Source of the DNA: Paenibacillus sp. HWE-109 | GTDB taxonomy: Bacteria > Bacillota > Bacilli > Paenibacillales > NBRC-103111 | DNA length: 64,000 nt | Direction of reading: 5' to 3' | NCBI RefSeq assembly: GCF_022163125.1 | Contig: NZ_CP091881.1 | Span: forward strand, 310,001-374,000 | Shown: piece after piece, positions 8,790 to 17,516 of the stretch | Numbering within the stretch: position 1 is the first letter of the stretch | Layout: every line of letters begins with the position of its first letter | Translations under genes and position numbers: made by a program | The notes under the pieces: generated by a model | What the model was told of the DNA's origin: nothing | The model's database searches: none | Seen by the model: the letters and a program-made list of their open reading frames with translations, nothing else

Positions 8790-9511
8790 CGAGTATCATC
8801 ATTCCGACATTCAATGGTCTAAATTTATTGCAAGAGTGCGTGGCATCCATTCGCAGGCACACTTCCGTGCCTTATGAAATCATCGTTGTGGACAACGGTT
8901 CCCAAGATGGCACGTTGGAGTATTGTCATAGAGAACGTCTCAAGCTCGTTGCTATTCCCATTAACCGCGGCTTCCCTGTAGCTTGTAATTATGGTCTTCA
9001 TATCGCCACAGGCAACGCCTTGATGCTGCTGAACAACGATACATTAGCAACTCCGAACTGGCTGGACAACATGCTGCGTGCCCTTTACAGCAGCGACGAT
9101 GTAGGTATGGTTGGACCGATGACTAATTATGCGAGCGGCAAACAGCAGATTCAGGAGCCCTATACCAATATCAATGAGATGGTAGCCAAATATAACACGC
9201 CGAATCCTGCAATCTGGCAAGATACAACCCGTTTGGTCGGAATTTCCTTGCTTTTTAAAAGGGAGCTGCTGGATCAAATCGGATTCATGGATGAGCGATT
9301 TTCGCCAGGACATTTTGAAGATGACGATTTCTGTTATCGCACGCGTTTGGCTGGTTACCGTTTATTAATTGTCGGCGATTGTTTTATTTTCCATCATGGG
9401 AGCGCCAGTTTTCATAAGAAAGGCTATGAGGCCGTGCAAGCGCTGCTGCAGCAAAATCGTCAGAAATTTATAGATAAATGGGGCGTTGATCCCCATACCT
9501 TTATAGAATAA
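8780..9511 (+). CDS. GT2-family glycosyltransferase (rhamnosyltransferase-like)
   Basis: A 243-residue GT-A enzyme with SIIIPTFNGLNLL, VVDNGSQDGT, a LLNNDTLATPNWL acceptor segment (NND in place of DxD) and FEDDDFCYR, the catalytic-base region typical of rhamnosyltransferase-like GT2 enzymes. ATG 8780 is preceded by GAGGGGGA and overlaps the preceding gene by ten bases. It is expected to add a sugar to a surface polysaccharide or glycoprotein. Donor and acceptor are unknown. Confidence 0.85.
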   Translation: MQVTSIIIPTFNGLNLLQECVASIRRHTSVPYEIIVVDNGSQDGTLEYCHRERLKLVAIPINRGFPVACNYGLHIATGNALMLLNNDTLATPNWLDNMLRALYSSDDVGMVGPMTNYASGKQQIQEPYTNINEMVAKYNTPNPAIWQDTTRLVGISLLFKRELLDQIGFMDERFSPGHFEDDDFCYRTRLAGYRLLIVGDCFIFHHGSASFHKKGYEAVQALLQQNRQKFIDKWGVDPHTFIE

Positions 9512-9583
9512 CTTGAGGCAGACACCGTTCGCTGCATGGCTGCATAACTTAAAGTGAAAAAGCGGATTTGGAGGCGAAACAGA

Positions 9584-9874
9584 TTGGAACAGCGGGTAAC
9601 GACGATCATTTCCCATATAGCGGCCTCACACCATGAGATGTCCAGAATTCTGGAAGCAAAGCGAAGTATTTCGACGCAGATGGCCGGCATTGCGAACGAT
9701 ATACCAGATTCGCACCCCGATTTTGAAGGCCTCAGCATGCTGCAGGAACAGGCTTTGCAGTTGACCAAAAATATAACGGCTTACTTGAACAGCCTTGCTA
9801 ATCTGGAAGAAGCCATTGCTCAGCAGACGGAAATTGTGATGAAAGAAATGAAAGAACCTGAAGATGAGGAATAG
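9584..9874 (+). CDS. Small helical protein, three-gene family (member 1)
   Basis: A 96-residue protein, all alpha-helical by pattern, with heptad-like leucines and the segment AASHHEMSRILEAKRSISTQMAGI. It shares this plan (a short N-terminal helix, an R/L-ILEA motif, then a xMA segment) with the two following genes. The chosen start is TTG 9584, because GGAGGCG sits seven bases upstream; the frame is open from GTG 9554 but that codon lacks a ribosome binding site. No signal peptide. The family is not recognised and the function is unknown. Confidence 0.55.
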   Translation: MEQRVTTIISHIAASHHEMSRILEAKRSISTQMAGIANDIPDSHPDFEGLSMLQEQALQLTKNITAYLNSLANLEEAIAQQTEIVMKEMKEPEDEE

Positions 9875-9885
9875 AGGGATCCGAC

Positions 9886-10230
9886 TTGAACAGAAATGAT
9901 CTTTATTTGCATATGCTGGATGCTACGGCGAAGCTGCAGCATGAAATCGCCTTAATGTTGGAGGCTAGAGTGGTTGAAGCGGAGAAATCGCGCAATTGGA
10001 TATGCCACCATATTAATTCTTCCAACTTAGAGGGGCATGAAAATCAAATGAAACAAACCGGAGAAATTCATGAATATGTGATTGAACTTATTGATGGTTT
10101 GACGAAGATGGAGAACTCATTAAACCGTCATATGCAAGCACTTCTTGGGCAAAATGAGTCCGGTTCCGGAAATTCTGGCGGCTCGGGCGGCATGGGCAAC
10201 CTATTTTCATTCGGTGAGGATGACAAGTAA
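9886..10230 (+). CDS. Small helical protein, three-gene family (member 2)
   Basis: A 114-residue protein. The helical N-terminal part (LYLHMLDATAKLQHEIALML) matches the LHMLTSLARSQRAICRIL segment of the next gene. The C-terminus is a Gly/Ser-rich tail (ESGSGNSGGSGG) ending in acidic residues. The start is TTG 9886 with AGAGGGA upstream. It overlaps the next gene by one base (TAATG), so the two are translationally coupled. Unrecognised family. Its position after three glycosyltransferases suggests a structural or scaffold role in the same surface system (inference). Confidence 0.6.
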   Translation: MNRNDLYLHMLDATAKLQHEIALMLEARVVEAEKSRNWICHHINSSNLEGHENQMKQTGEIHEYVIELIDGLTKMENSLNRHMQALLGQNESGSGNSGGSGGMGNLFSFGEDDK

Positions 10231-10493
10231 TGAAAGCAGCGAATCGTGAAACCATTGAACTGCATATGCTGACCTCGCTGGCGCGAAGCCAGCGAGCCAT
10301 ATGCCGAATCTTAGAGACCATTGCCGATCAGGTTGAAACCTCTGAGCAGATGGCTAGTCATCTGGCAGAGAACTTGGCTGCACTGAGTGGCTATCAGCGT
10401 ACGCTAATCCAGAAATTGACCAAACAAAACCGGCGTGTGCGCTATGTGGGAACACCAGGCAAGCCATGGATTAACAAGCAAATCACGCGTTGA
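10230..10493 (+). CDS. Small helical protein, three-gene family (member 3)
   Basis: An 87-residue protein with the family pattern LHMLTSLARSQRAICRIL, then ETSEQMASHLAENLAAL, and a basic C-terminal tail. It is coupled to the preceding gene by a TAATG overlap. It ends one base before the convergent fabH gene, so its terminator, if any, must lie inside fabH. Function unknown. Confidence 0.6.
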   Translation: MKAANRETIELHMLTSLARSQRAICRILETIADQVETSEQMASHLAENLAALSGYQRTLIQKLTKQNRRVRYVGTPGKPWINKQITR

Positions 10494-10494
10494 C

Positions 10495-11484
10495 TTACCC
10501 CCAGCGCACGATCAATCCTGCGTGCGTAAGCCCCCCGCCAAAACCATAAATTAAAAGGGTATCCCCGTCCTTAACTTTCCCTTCTTTGATCCCCAAATCT
10601 AGAGCTAGCGGAATGGATGCCGCGGAAGTGTTGCCCAAGTACTCCAGACTATAGAGAGCTTTATCCACAGGTATTCCGCTTTTCTCGCATATGGATTCAA
10701 TAATTCGCAAGTTAGCGCTGTGAGGAATAAACCAATCGATCGCTGTTTGCGTCAATCCGCTCTTGGCAAGCAGCTTCTCGATGCCTTGCGGAACTGTTGT
10801 TACCGCGAATTTATAGACTTCGCGGCCATTCTGGACAAGCTTGCCGTCGCCCGTCAGCGGGATGTCCTGCCACATCGTGGACAAGCCAGTACGGTACACA
10901 TGCTTGCCGCCAGAACCGTCCGATCCCATATGATGCGCTATAAACGCAGGGTGTTGTTCTTCGCGCTCTACGACGACAGCACCGGCGCCATCGCCAAACA
11001 GAATGCAAGTGGAACGATCGGTATAATCCGTTATTTTGGACAGGGAGTCGGCGCCGACCACCAGAACTTTGCGGTGCACGCCGGCAGCGACCAGTGCACT
11101 TGCCGTATGCAGTGCGTAAGCAAAGCCGGCACAGGTGGCATTAAGGTCGTAAGCCCCCGTTGCAGGCAACCCGAAGTGCGCCTGAATCTGGCAGGCAACC
11201 GGGGTAGACGGCAGATCCGGGGTATGCGTAGCTACGATGATGAGCTCAATCCCGTCGAGCGAAGCGGGATATCTGCCGAGCATATCCTGCACAGCAGCTA
11301 TACATAGATGGCTTGTGAATTCATCGGCAGCAGCAAGTCTGCGCTCGCGGATGCCTGTGCGCTGTACAATCCATTCGTCATTCGTATCAACCATGTCTTG
11401 AAGATCGGCGTTGCTTAGAATATGAGAAGGCACGTAAGTGCCGATGGCAGAGATGCGGGCTTGCAGGGGAGTTGAGGCAGTCAT
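10495..11484 (-). CDS. fabH: 3-oxoacyl-ACP synthase III (KAS III)
   Basis: Condenses an acyl-CoA with malonyl-ACP to start fatty acid synthesis. The 329-residue length is standard. The catalytic triad is visible: Cys118 in NATCAGFAY, His255 in WFIPHSANLR and Asn285 in EYLGNTSAAS. GFGGGLTHAG closes the protein as in the family. ATG 11484 follows AAAGGAGTGA; the frame is open three codons further up but that GTG lies in the ribosome binding site. A FapR-like operator and promoter lie upstream. It stands alone, without fabF, so it is probably an extra or branched-chain-selective FabH (inference). Confidence 0.95.
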   Translation of the reverse strand: MTASTPLQARISAIGTYVPSHILSNADLQDMVDTNDEWIVQRTGIRERRLAAADEFTSHLCIAAVQDMLGRYPASLDGIELIIVATHTPDLPSTPVACQIQAHFGLPATGAYDLNATCAGFAYALHTASALVAAGVHRKVLVVGADSLSKITDYTDRSTCILFGDGAGAVVVEREEQHPAFIAHHMGSDGSGGKHVYRTGLSTMWQDIPLTGDGKLVQNGREVYKFAVTTVPQGIEKLLAKSGLTQTAIDWFIPHSANLRIIESICEKSGIPVDKALYSLEYLGNTSAASIPLALDLGIKEGKVKDGDTLLIYGFGGGLTHAGLIVRWG

Positions 11485-11510
11485 GAAAATCACTCCTTTT
11501 AGTATTTGGT

Positions 11511-11568
11511 ATTAGTACTAGGTACTAATTTATACTTTCACTTTAACGAATTGGAGTCGTAATGTCAA
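11511..11568 (-). promoter_or_regulatory. fabH promoter with FapR-like operator
   Basis: Reading leftward, TTGACA (11563-11568) and TAAAGT (11540-11545) are 17 bases apart, giving a sigma-A type promoter. Just downstream, 11511-11529 is a perfect inverted repeat, ATTAGTAC-TAG-GTACTAAT. This matches the FapR operators known from Bacillus lipid genes (TTAGTACC/GGTACTAA half-sites) and lies where a repressor would block early transcription. FapR would release in response to malonyl-CoA. Confidence 0.8.
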
Positions 11569-11646
11569 TTCAATTGTTGTTTTGCCTAATTGGCTGGATT
11601 TAATGCAAAATAAGTTCGGAACAATGGGATTTTAATAGAAACATAG

Positions 11647-11708
11647 CTAATTAAAGTTCATGATCTTTAGGAACGTTCATTTTATTCACCTATTATGGAT
11701 GCAATAAT
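11647..11708 (+). promoter_or_regulatory. Putative AraC-type activator site and promoter (copy 1)
   Basis: This 62-base element is matched without gaps at 48 of 62 positions by 15583-15644, upstream of the transporter lipoprotein. It contains two GTTCAT half-sites 19 bases apart (11656-11661 and 11675-11680) and an extended -10 (TGC-AATAAT, 11701-11708). The second half-site abuts the -35 position, as expected for an AraC-family activator. Confidence 0.6.
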
Positions 11709-11786
11709 TAATCCTGAAAGGAGAGTGATTAATTAGGTTATCTAAGCCATATTAAACATTAAATTCGAAAGCGACGGTGGTTTGCA

Positions 11787-14700
11787 ATGTTGAAGAGTTT
11801 AAAGCAAAGACTAGGTATGCTTGTGATTGTGAGTCTTTTATTCTCCTGTTTTTCACAAATTGGAATTAGAAGTGCAAGCGCGAGCGATGCATATGATGAT
11901 TTGAGAATAAAATGGGCGGATACCCTAACTGGAGGCACAGGATACAATACGGCTGATCCGGATATCGCCCAAAAACTCGTCATGGCTGCCCAGACAAGTT
12001 GGGGCAGTATGAATAAATCTGCAGGCAGAACCTACTTGTGGTCCGAAATAAGCGATGCTGCTAATGCAACTTACACGACTATTAACTTTACTCGAATCAA
12101 GGAAATGGCTGTTGCTTACAAAACATATGGATCAAGTCTTTATGGCAATGCAACACTGAAAACGGATATCATTGGTGCGCTCGACTGGCTGTATACCAAT
12201 CGATATAACGAATCCATGGGGGCTGAGACATGGTATACATGGTACGATTTGGAGATTGCTACACCACTTCAACTTAATGACACCGTTATACTCATGTATG
12301 ATGATTTGATAGCTACTCCGAATAAAATCACCAATTATATGAATGCGGTTTCACATTATTCGCCTGACCCCACCATGATATCGATGCATGAACCTGGATT
12401 CGTTAATGAAGCGACAGGCGCTAATCGCATTTGGAAGTCCCAGATCGTCGCGGTGCAAGGTGTTATTATGAAATCGAGTACTAAACTGACGGCTGCCAGG
12501 GATGCATTAAATCAAGTCATGGATTATGTTGTTTCTGAAGACGGGTTTTATAAAGATGGTTCATTCGTTCAGCATTTGTTATTTTCTTACAATGGAGGTT
12601 ACGGAGCAAACCTTTTGCCGGATATTGCGAATGTCTTGTATTTGTTGAACGGTTCGCAATGGCAATCCACCTATGTGGGCCTGCCTAATGTTTTTAAATG
12701 GGTTTATGACGCCTATGAGCCTCTCATCTATAATGGCTTCATGATGGACATGGTTAGGGGCAGAGAAATTTCAAGGGATGCCACGCAAGGCCGGGTTATC
12801 GGCAATAAAGTAGCGGGTGGCATTTTGCGTTTGGCCCAGATAGCAGCCCCAACAGATGCTCAGAGAATGAAGTCCATGGTCAAGTATTGGCTTCAACAGG
12901 ATCCTGCTTCAAGCTTCAATAGGGAGGCAACGTTGAGCATTCTTCAGTTGGTTAAGGATGTGATGAATGACACAAGCATCATCCCAAGAGGAGAGATTTC
13001 GTTAGCCAAAGTGTATGCAGGTATGGACAGAGCCATCAGCTTGAAACCAGGATTCGGATTTGGTGTCAGTATGTCCTCCAAGCGAATTGCGAATTATGAA
13101 ACGGGTATTAATCAAAATTACAAGGGTTGGTATACAGGTGAAGGCATGACTTACTTATATAATAATGATGCTCTCCAATATACCGACTATTGGCCTACGA
13201 TAAACAAATACCGTTTGCCAGGCACAACCGTAGACACAATGGTTAGATCAGACAATTCTGGTGCAGCCTATTTAAGTCCCAATACATGGACAGGAGGAAC
13301 AGAACTGCTTAATCAATACGCAGCGGTTGGAATGGACTTGAAAGCCTATGGAAGCACGCTGAAAGCCAAAAAATCCTGGTTCACGTTTGATGATGAAATT
13401 GTCGCTTTAGGTAGTGGAATCAACAGTACGGATAGCAGAGTTATCGAAACAACAATTGAGAACAGAAGTCTGAATAAAGCAAGTATAGCTCATGGTATCG
13501 ATACGAATTCGGCAGTTGCTGCTCCAACAGGAAGCGAACCTATGAGAATAAAGGTAAACCAGGTAACCGACAGCAGCAATGATGGCAATTTGCCGGAGAA
13601 TACGTTAGATAATAATCTGAATACCAGATGGACATCCGTAGGTAATGGTCAGTGGATTCAATACGATTTAGGCAAAGTGCAGCCTGTGGGGTATGTTGGC
13701 CTCAATTTCTTAAGTCAAACCGCCAGAGCCAGCAGCTTCGATATCCAAGTGTCCAGTAATAGTACGGTGTGGACTACGGTATATAGCGGCAGCACCACTG
13801 TAGGGGGAAGCGCTTCGGATATTCAAGTGTTTGACTTTCCAGATGTCAATGCGCGATATGTGAAGATTGTGGGACATGGTAATACGTCTAACGATTACAA
13901 CCACATCACCGAAGTGCAAATTTATGCTCCACATCCTCAAAATTTAATTATTCCCATTTCGGTTGTTCCTTTGAAAGCTTTATCCACAACGAACAATCTC
14001 GAAACGATTGATAATGATATCTTTACACGTTGGTCATCTGTAGGCGATGGCAATTCGCTGAAATATGATCTCGGTAGCAATGTGACGGTCGGATACGCAG
14101 GAATAGGCTTCTTCATCGGCAGTATCCGCCAATATTCATTTGACATTCAGACCTCAACGAATGATACCACGTGGACAACGGTATTCAGCGGTCAAAGTAC
14201 ATTAACATCTGAAATTAAAGCGTATGATCTTATAGATTCGACTGCCAGATATGTGAAGATCATATTCCACGGGAGCGATATAGATCTAAGCAATCGGCTT
14301 TCAGAAATTCAATTCTATGCGCCTAATCCATTGGGGACTGTCTTAACTCCCGTGCATACGTCAACCAAATACAACGGGGACGAACAGCTTATCGTCAACG
14401 GAGTTACTAAGCCTGCCGGCATGGGGTGGACGGAGAACATGGCTAATGTTTCTACCGTATATATGGAAGGTACGGGAGGATACTATTTCCCTCAACCTGC
14501 TGCTATTAAAGGCCTTAGAGAATCCAGACAAGGCAGCTGGGCGCAGTTGAGTTCATTGGGGGGGACGGCAATGGTAAATAAAAAATACCTCACCCTCTGG
14601 TATGATCATGGCATCAATCCCGTTGATAAAGACTATTCTTATGTGATGCTGCCAAACAAGACGGCACAACAAACAACCGCTTATAGTAACAATCCGGATA

Positions 14701-15500
14701 TTTCGATCATTGCTAACACCTCAAGTGTTCAAATGGTCAAAGAAAACGGACTTGGCGTTACAGGGGCTAATTTCTGGACTCCGGATATTGCCGCAGGTAT
14801 TATTGCCTATAATCCTTCATCCATTATGCTAAAGGATCAAGCTGGTGGACTGGATATTACTGTGTCCGATCCTACACATCTTCAGAACAAGATTACGTAT
14901 GAGATCACAAAAACAGGAGCTTCCTTGATTCAAAAAGACCCAACCATTACAATTTTGCAATTAAGTCCTACGATAAAATTTGAAGTGAATACAGAGGCAA
15001 AGGATGGGGTTTCGCATAAGTTGTCGATTTCATACAATACCTCTGATCCAATCCCACCAACCAGCAGTGTGACTGTAGTGGATGATGTGTATGATTATAC
15101 AAAAATATTCTCACATTCGCCTAATTTAGTGTTTAGTACTTCAAATGCGGCAAAAATGGGAGGAGATACTTCCAAATTATCAAGAACAAAAAATTTGCAT
15201 GAAAATATTGTTTATAAGGCCTTTGGGAGTATGAATATGGATTCATTCGCTGTGGATACTTGGTTTGCATACAATGAACCGATTATGGATTTTGAATTCT
15301 ATTCGTCGCCTGATAATGTTACCTATACCTTAGTTGCTCCTGCCAGGACGCTGGTGCCGGGTGTAGGAACTAATTATCATAAGGTTAGCTATGACAAAGC
15401 ATTACCCGCAGGCACCAAGTACTTGAAAATCGTATTTAACGACTCGGTAAACGTTTGGACTCCGGTGTTTGCCAAAGCCGTGATTACAAGTAAGTTGTGA
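11787..15500 (+). CDS. Secreted polysaccharide lyase family 8 with inserted F5/8-type C domains
   Basis: A 1237-residue secreted lyase cleaving acidic polysaccharides (hyaluronan, chondroitin or xanthan type) by beta-elimination. Residues 1-32 form a signal peptide. The alpha/alpha toroid carries Asn213, His263 (DGSFVQH) and Tyr272 (YNGGYG), with the 50- and 9-residue spacings known from pneumococcal hyaluronate lyase (N349/H399/Y408). Two discoidin-like carbohydrate-binding domains (about 585-710 and 719-846) are inserted within the catalytic beta region, which resumes with GYYFPQPAAIKGLRESRQGS. A lyase-8 C-terminal domain and an extra beta domain (about 1095-1237) follow. The start is set by GGTGG before ATG 11787. 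The exact substrate is not determinable. Confidence 0.9.
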   Translation: MLKSLKQRLGMLVIVSLLFSCFSQIGIRSASASDAYDDLRIKWADTLTGGTGYNTADPDIAQKLVMAAQTSWGSMNKSAGRTYLWSEISDAANATYTTINFTRIKEMAVAYKTYGSSLYGNATLKTDIIGALDWLYTNRYNESMGAETWYTWYDLEIATPLQLNDTVILMYDDLIATPNKITNYMNAVSHYSPDPTMISMHEPGFVNEATGANRIWKSQIVAVQGVIMKSSTKLTAARDALNQVMDYVVSEDGFYKDGSFVQHLLFSYNGGYGANLLPDIANVLYLLNGSQWQSTYVGLPNVFKWVYDAYEPLIYNGFMMDMVRGREISRDATQGRVIGNKVAGGILRLAQIAAPTDAQRMKSMVKYWLQQDPASSFNREATLSILQLVKDVMNDTSIIPRGEISLAKVYAGMDRAISLKPGFGFGVSMSSKRIANYETGINQNYKGWYTGEGMTYLYNNDALQYTDYWPTINKYRLPGTTVDTMVRSDNSGAAYLSPNTWTGGTELLNQYAAVGMDLKAYGSTLKAKKSWFTFDDEIVALGSGINSTDSRVIETTIENRSLNKASIAHGIDTNSAVAAPTGSEPMRIKVNQVTDSSNDGNLPENTLDNNLNTRWTSVGNGQWIQYDLGKVQPVGYVGLNFLSQTARASSFDIQVSSNSTVWTTVYSGSTTVGGSASDIQVFDFPDVNARYVKIVGHGNTSNDYNHITEVQIYAPHPQNLIIPISVVPLKALSTTNNLETIDNDIFTRWSSVGDGNSLKYDLGSNVTVGYAGIGFFIGSIRQYSFDIQTSTNDTTWTTVFSGQSTLTSEIKAYDLIDSTARYVKIIFHGSDIDLSNRLSEIQFYAPNPLGTVLTPVHTSTKYNGDEQLIVNGVTKPAGMGWTENMANVSTVYMEGTGGYYFPQPAAIKGLRESRQGSWAQLSSLGGTAMVNKKYLTLWYDHGINPVDKDYSYVMLPNKTAQQTTAYSNNPDISIIANTSSVQMVKENGLGVTGANFWTPDIAAGIIAYNPSSIMLKDQAGGLDITVSDPTHLQNKITYEITKTGASLIQKDPTITILQLSPTIKFEVNTEAKDGVSHKLSISYNTSDPIPPTSSVTVVDDVYDYTKIFSHSPNLVFSTSNAAKMGGDTSKLSRTKNLHENIVYKAFGSMNMDSFAVDTWFAYNEPIMDFEFYSSPDNVTYTLVAPARTLVPGVGTNYHKVSYDKALPAGTKYLKIVFNDSVNVWTPVFAKAVITSKL

Positions 15501-15531
15501 GCAATTAGAGCAAAGTCTAGATGAGTGAACG

Positions 15532-15568
15532 AGCTTTCCAATGCCTAGTGGCAAAGGAAAGCTTTTTT
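15532..15568 (+). terminator. Rho-independent terminator after the lyase
   Basis: Stem AGCTTTCC (15532-15539) with GGAAAGCT (15556-15563), followed by a T run. It separates lyase transcription from the transporter operon, which has its own copy of the upstream element. Confidence 0.85.
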
Positions 15569-15582
15569 CATGATAGTAATGA

Positions 15583-15644
15583 CTAATCAAAGTTCATAAT
15601 CTTAAATATCGATCATTTCATTCAGTTGTGACGAATGCAATAAT
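15583..15644 (+). promoter_or_regulatory. Putative AraC-type activator site and promoter (copy 2)
   Basis: Gap-free counterpart of 11647-11708. Half-sites GTTCAT (15592-15597) and GATCAT (15611-15616) are again 19 bases apart, followed by the same extended -10 (TGC-AATAAT, ending 15644). It implies co-regulation of lyase and transporter. Confidence 0.6.
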
Positions 15645-15679
15645 AAACAGTGTAAGATACATTCCATAGGGGGGTTTAC

Positions 15680-17395
15680 ATGAAAAGGTATCGCAGAACA
15701 GCAGCAATATTAACAGGTATCACCCTTTGCATGAGCATAATTGCCGGGTGTACAGGCGAAGGTAATGAGGCATCGGTAAGTGCCAGTCCGACGAATTCAG
15801 CTAGTCCAGTTGCGACAGGCATTACAAAGACTCCGCAATCGAATGACCGTACCAAATTTGATCCTCCGGTTACGATATCCGCCGCTATTACGTTGAGACC
15901 TTCAGATAAACTCCGCTTTGGAGATACGCCAGAGAATAATCCGGTCACTCGATGGTTAAGTGAGAACTTGGGAATTGTAACTAAATTTCGATGGGTAGTT
16001 ACTGATACGGCGGCATTCGAGACGAAGGTACGCTTGGCGATGGCAAGCGGAGAAACGCTGCCGGATGTTCTTTATACAGGGGGAAGCTTGCTTGAGGAAT
16101 TGATTGATTCCGGTAAAATTCAAACGATTGACGAAGCGTATGAGAAATATGCATCACCCAGATTAAAAAATTTATACGAAAAAAACCCGGCAGTTTGGGC
16201 CACAGCTAAAAGAAACGGCAAGGTCATTGGTTTGCCGGATGTTTCAAATGGAGTGGTTGGCGAGAATATCATGTGGATTCGTCAGGATTGGCTGGATAAG
16301 CTGCAAATGAAAGCCCCAACCAATATTGAGGAATTTGAAAAATTATTGGATGCGTTTACGAATCAAGATCCGGATGGAAATGGCAAAAAAGATACATTCG
16401 GTATGGCATTTGGCGCAAACACAGGCTACCACAAACCAACTAATAATTATATGACCAATACCGAGTTTATTTTCGGACAGGATCAGCCCTATATGTGGCT
16501 CAAAGGGCCAGATGGCCAATTGCAATACGGTGCCAACCGTCCAACTGTCAAAGCAGGTCTTGCCAAATTAAATCAATGGTTTAGCAAAGGTTATTTTAAT
16601 CCTGATTTTGGAACAATGGATGCAGCAAAAGCTATGGCTGATTTCACTTCAGGGAAAGCGGGGATTGCAATTGCCGCAGGTTGGGCAGGCGCTTGGCCAA
16701 TTGGAACTGCAGTATCGGAAGCGAAGAGCAAGAATCAAACGCTTAATGTCAAACCCTATCCGATCCCTTCCGGAATTACGGGTGAGGTTGGACGGCAGGA
16801 ATCGCAGCCATCCTACGGTACTTATGTATTTCGTAAGGGATTTGATAATATGGAAGCCATTTTTAAATATTATGACACCATGTATGGCTGCCTGATCGAA
16901 GATCCTAAATGTCCATTCGCGGTAGGGCAAGGGGAAGGGTACGATTACGTAATGAAAGATGGAAAGCCGGATTGGAAAACGGTTCCAGATGGAATTGTCA
17001 ATCTTAGCCGATATTTAATTTTTCCTTCAAATGGAACGGCACCAACGAATGTAATGGAAGGTCCGAGCATCTACCAGCGTGTTGCGGCGGGTAAATTGGA
17101 TAATGTATTTGAACAAAAATTAGCTGCAAGCAATGACAAATTGGCAATCGATGGTTTTTCCGTGGGTTACCTGCAAATGGACAAGGATGTGAAAAACGGA
17201 TTCTATGGCGCTAATACCCCAACAATGAAAGAAAAATGGGAGCAGCTGAATGCGTTGGAGGATCAAGCTTACTTACAGATTATTTATGGGAAACAGAAAC
17301 CGGATTATTTTGATACCTTCCTTAAGCAATGGCATGAGCAAGGTGGCACACAAATTACCAAAGAGATTAATGAATCTGTTGCCAAACAGAAATAA
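15680..17395 (+). CDS. Extracellular sugar-binding lipoprotein (LplA-type)
   Basis: A 571-residue substrate-binding lipoprotein of a carbohydrate ABC transporter. The signal peptide ends in lipobox IIAGC with Cys24 as the lipidation site, followed by a Ser/Ala/Pro linker. The remainder has the two-lobe solute-binding pattern of family 1 proteins (RLAMASGETLPDVLY; DWLDKLQMKAPTNIEEFEKLLDAF). The length fits the large LplA-like group common in Paenibacillus. GGGGGG precedes ATG 15680. It probably binds oligosaccharides released by the PL8 lyase. No ATPase gene is present; such systems usually share MsmX. Confidence 0.9.
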   Translation: MKRYRRTAAILTGITLCMSIIAGCTGEGNEASVSASPTNSASPVATGITKTPQSNDRTKFDPPVTISAAITLRPSDKLRFGDTPENNPVTRWLSENLGIVTKFRWVVTDTAAFETKVRLAMASGETLPDVLYTGGSLLEELIDSGKIQTIDEAYEKYASPRLKNLYEKNPAVWATAKRNGKVIGLPDVSNGVVGENIMWIRQDWLDKLQMKAPTNIEEFEKLLDAFTNQDPDGNGKKDTFGMAFGANTGYHKPTNNYMTNTEFIFGQDQPYMWLKGPDGQLQYGANRPTVKAGLAKLNQWFSKGYFNPDFGTMDAAKAMADFTSGKAGIAIAAGWAGAWPIGTAVSEAKSKNQTLNVKPYPIPSGITGEVGRQESQPSYGTYVFRKGFDNMEAIFKYYDTMYGCLIEDPKCPFAVGQGEGYDYVMKDGKPDWKTVPDGIVNLSRYLIFPSNGTAPTNVMEGPSIYQRVAAGKLDNVFEQKLAASNDKLAIDGFSVGYLQMDKDVKNGFYGANTPTMKEKWEQLNALEDQAYLQIIYGKQKPDYFDTFLKQWHEQGGTQITKEINESVAKQK

Positions 17396-17418
17396 GGAAC
17401 TGACTTCATAAGGAAAAC

Positions 17419-17466
17419 AAATACGGAGTACAAAGATTCACTATGTTTCTCCGTATTTAGTTTTTT
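17419..17466 (+). terminator. Intra-operon terminator/attenuator
   Basis: AAATACGGAG (17419-17428) pairs with CTCCGTATTT (17449-17458), followed by a T run. Lying between the binding-protein gene and the permease genes, it would make binding protein more abundant than permeases. Confidence 0.8.
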
Positions 17467-17516
17467 CAAAATCAGCTTTTTTCCGCGATATTGAAAGTCG
17501 ATAGGAGATTATTTGA

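Noticed and set aside
10720..11307. 195-codon frame opposite fabH
   Set aside because: Antisense shadow of a fully recognisable FabH in a GC-rich stretch.
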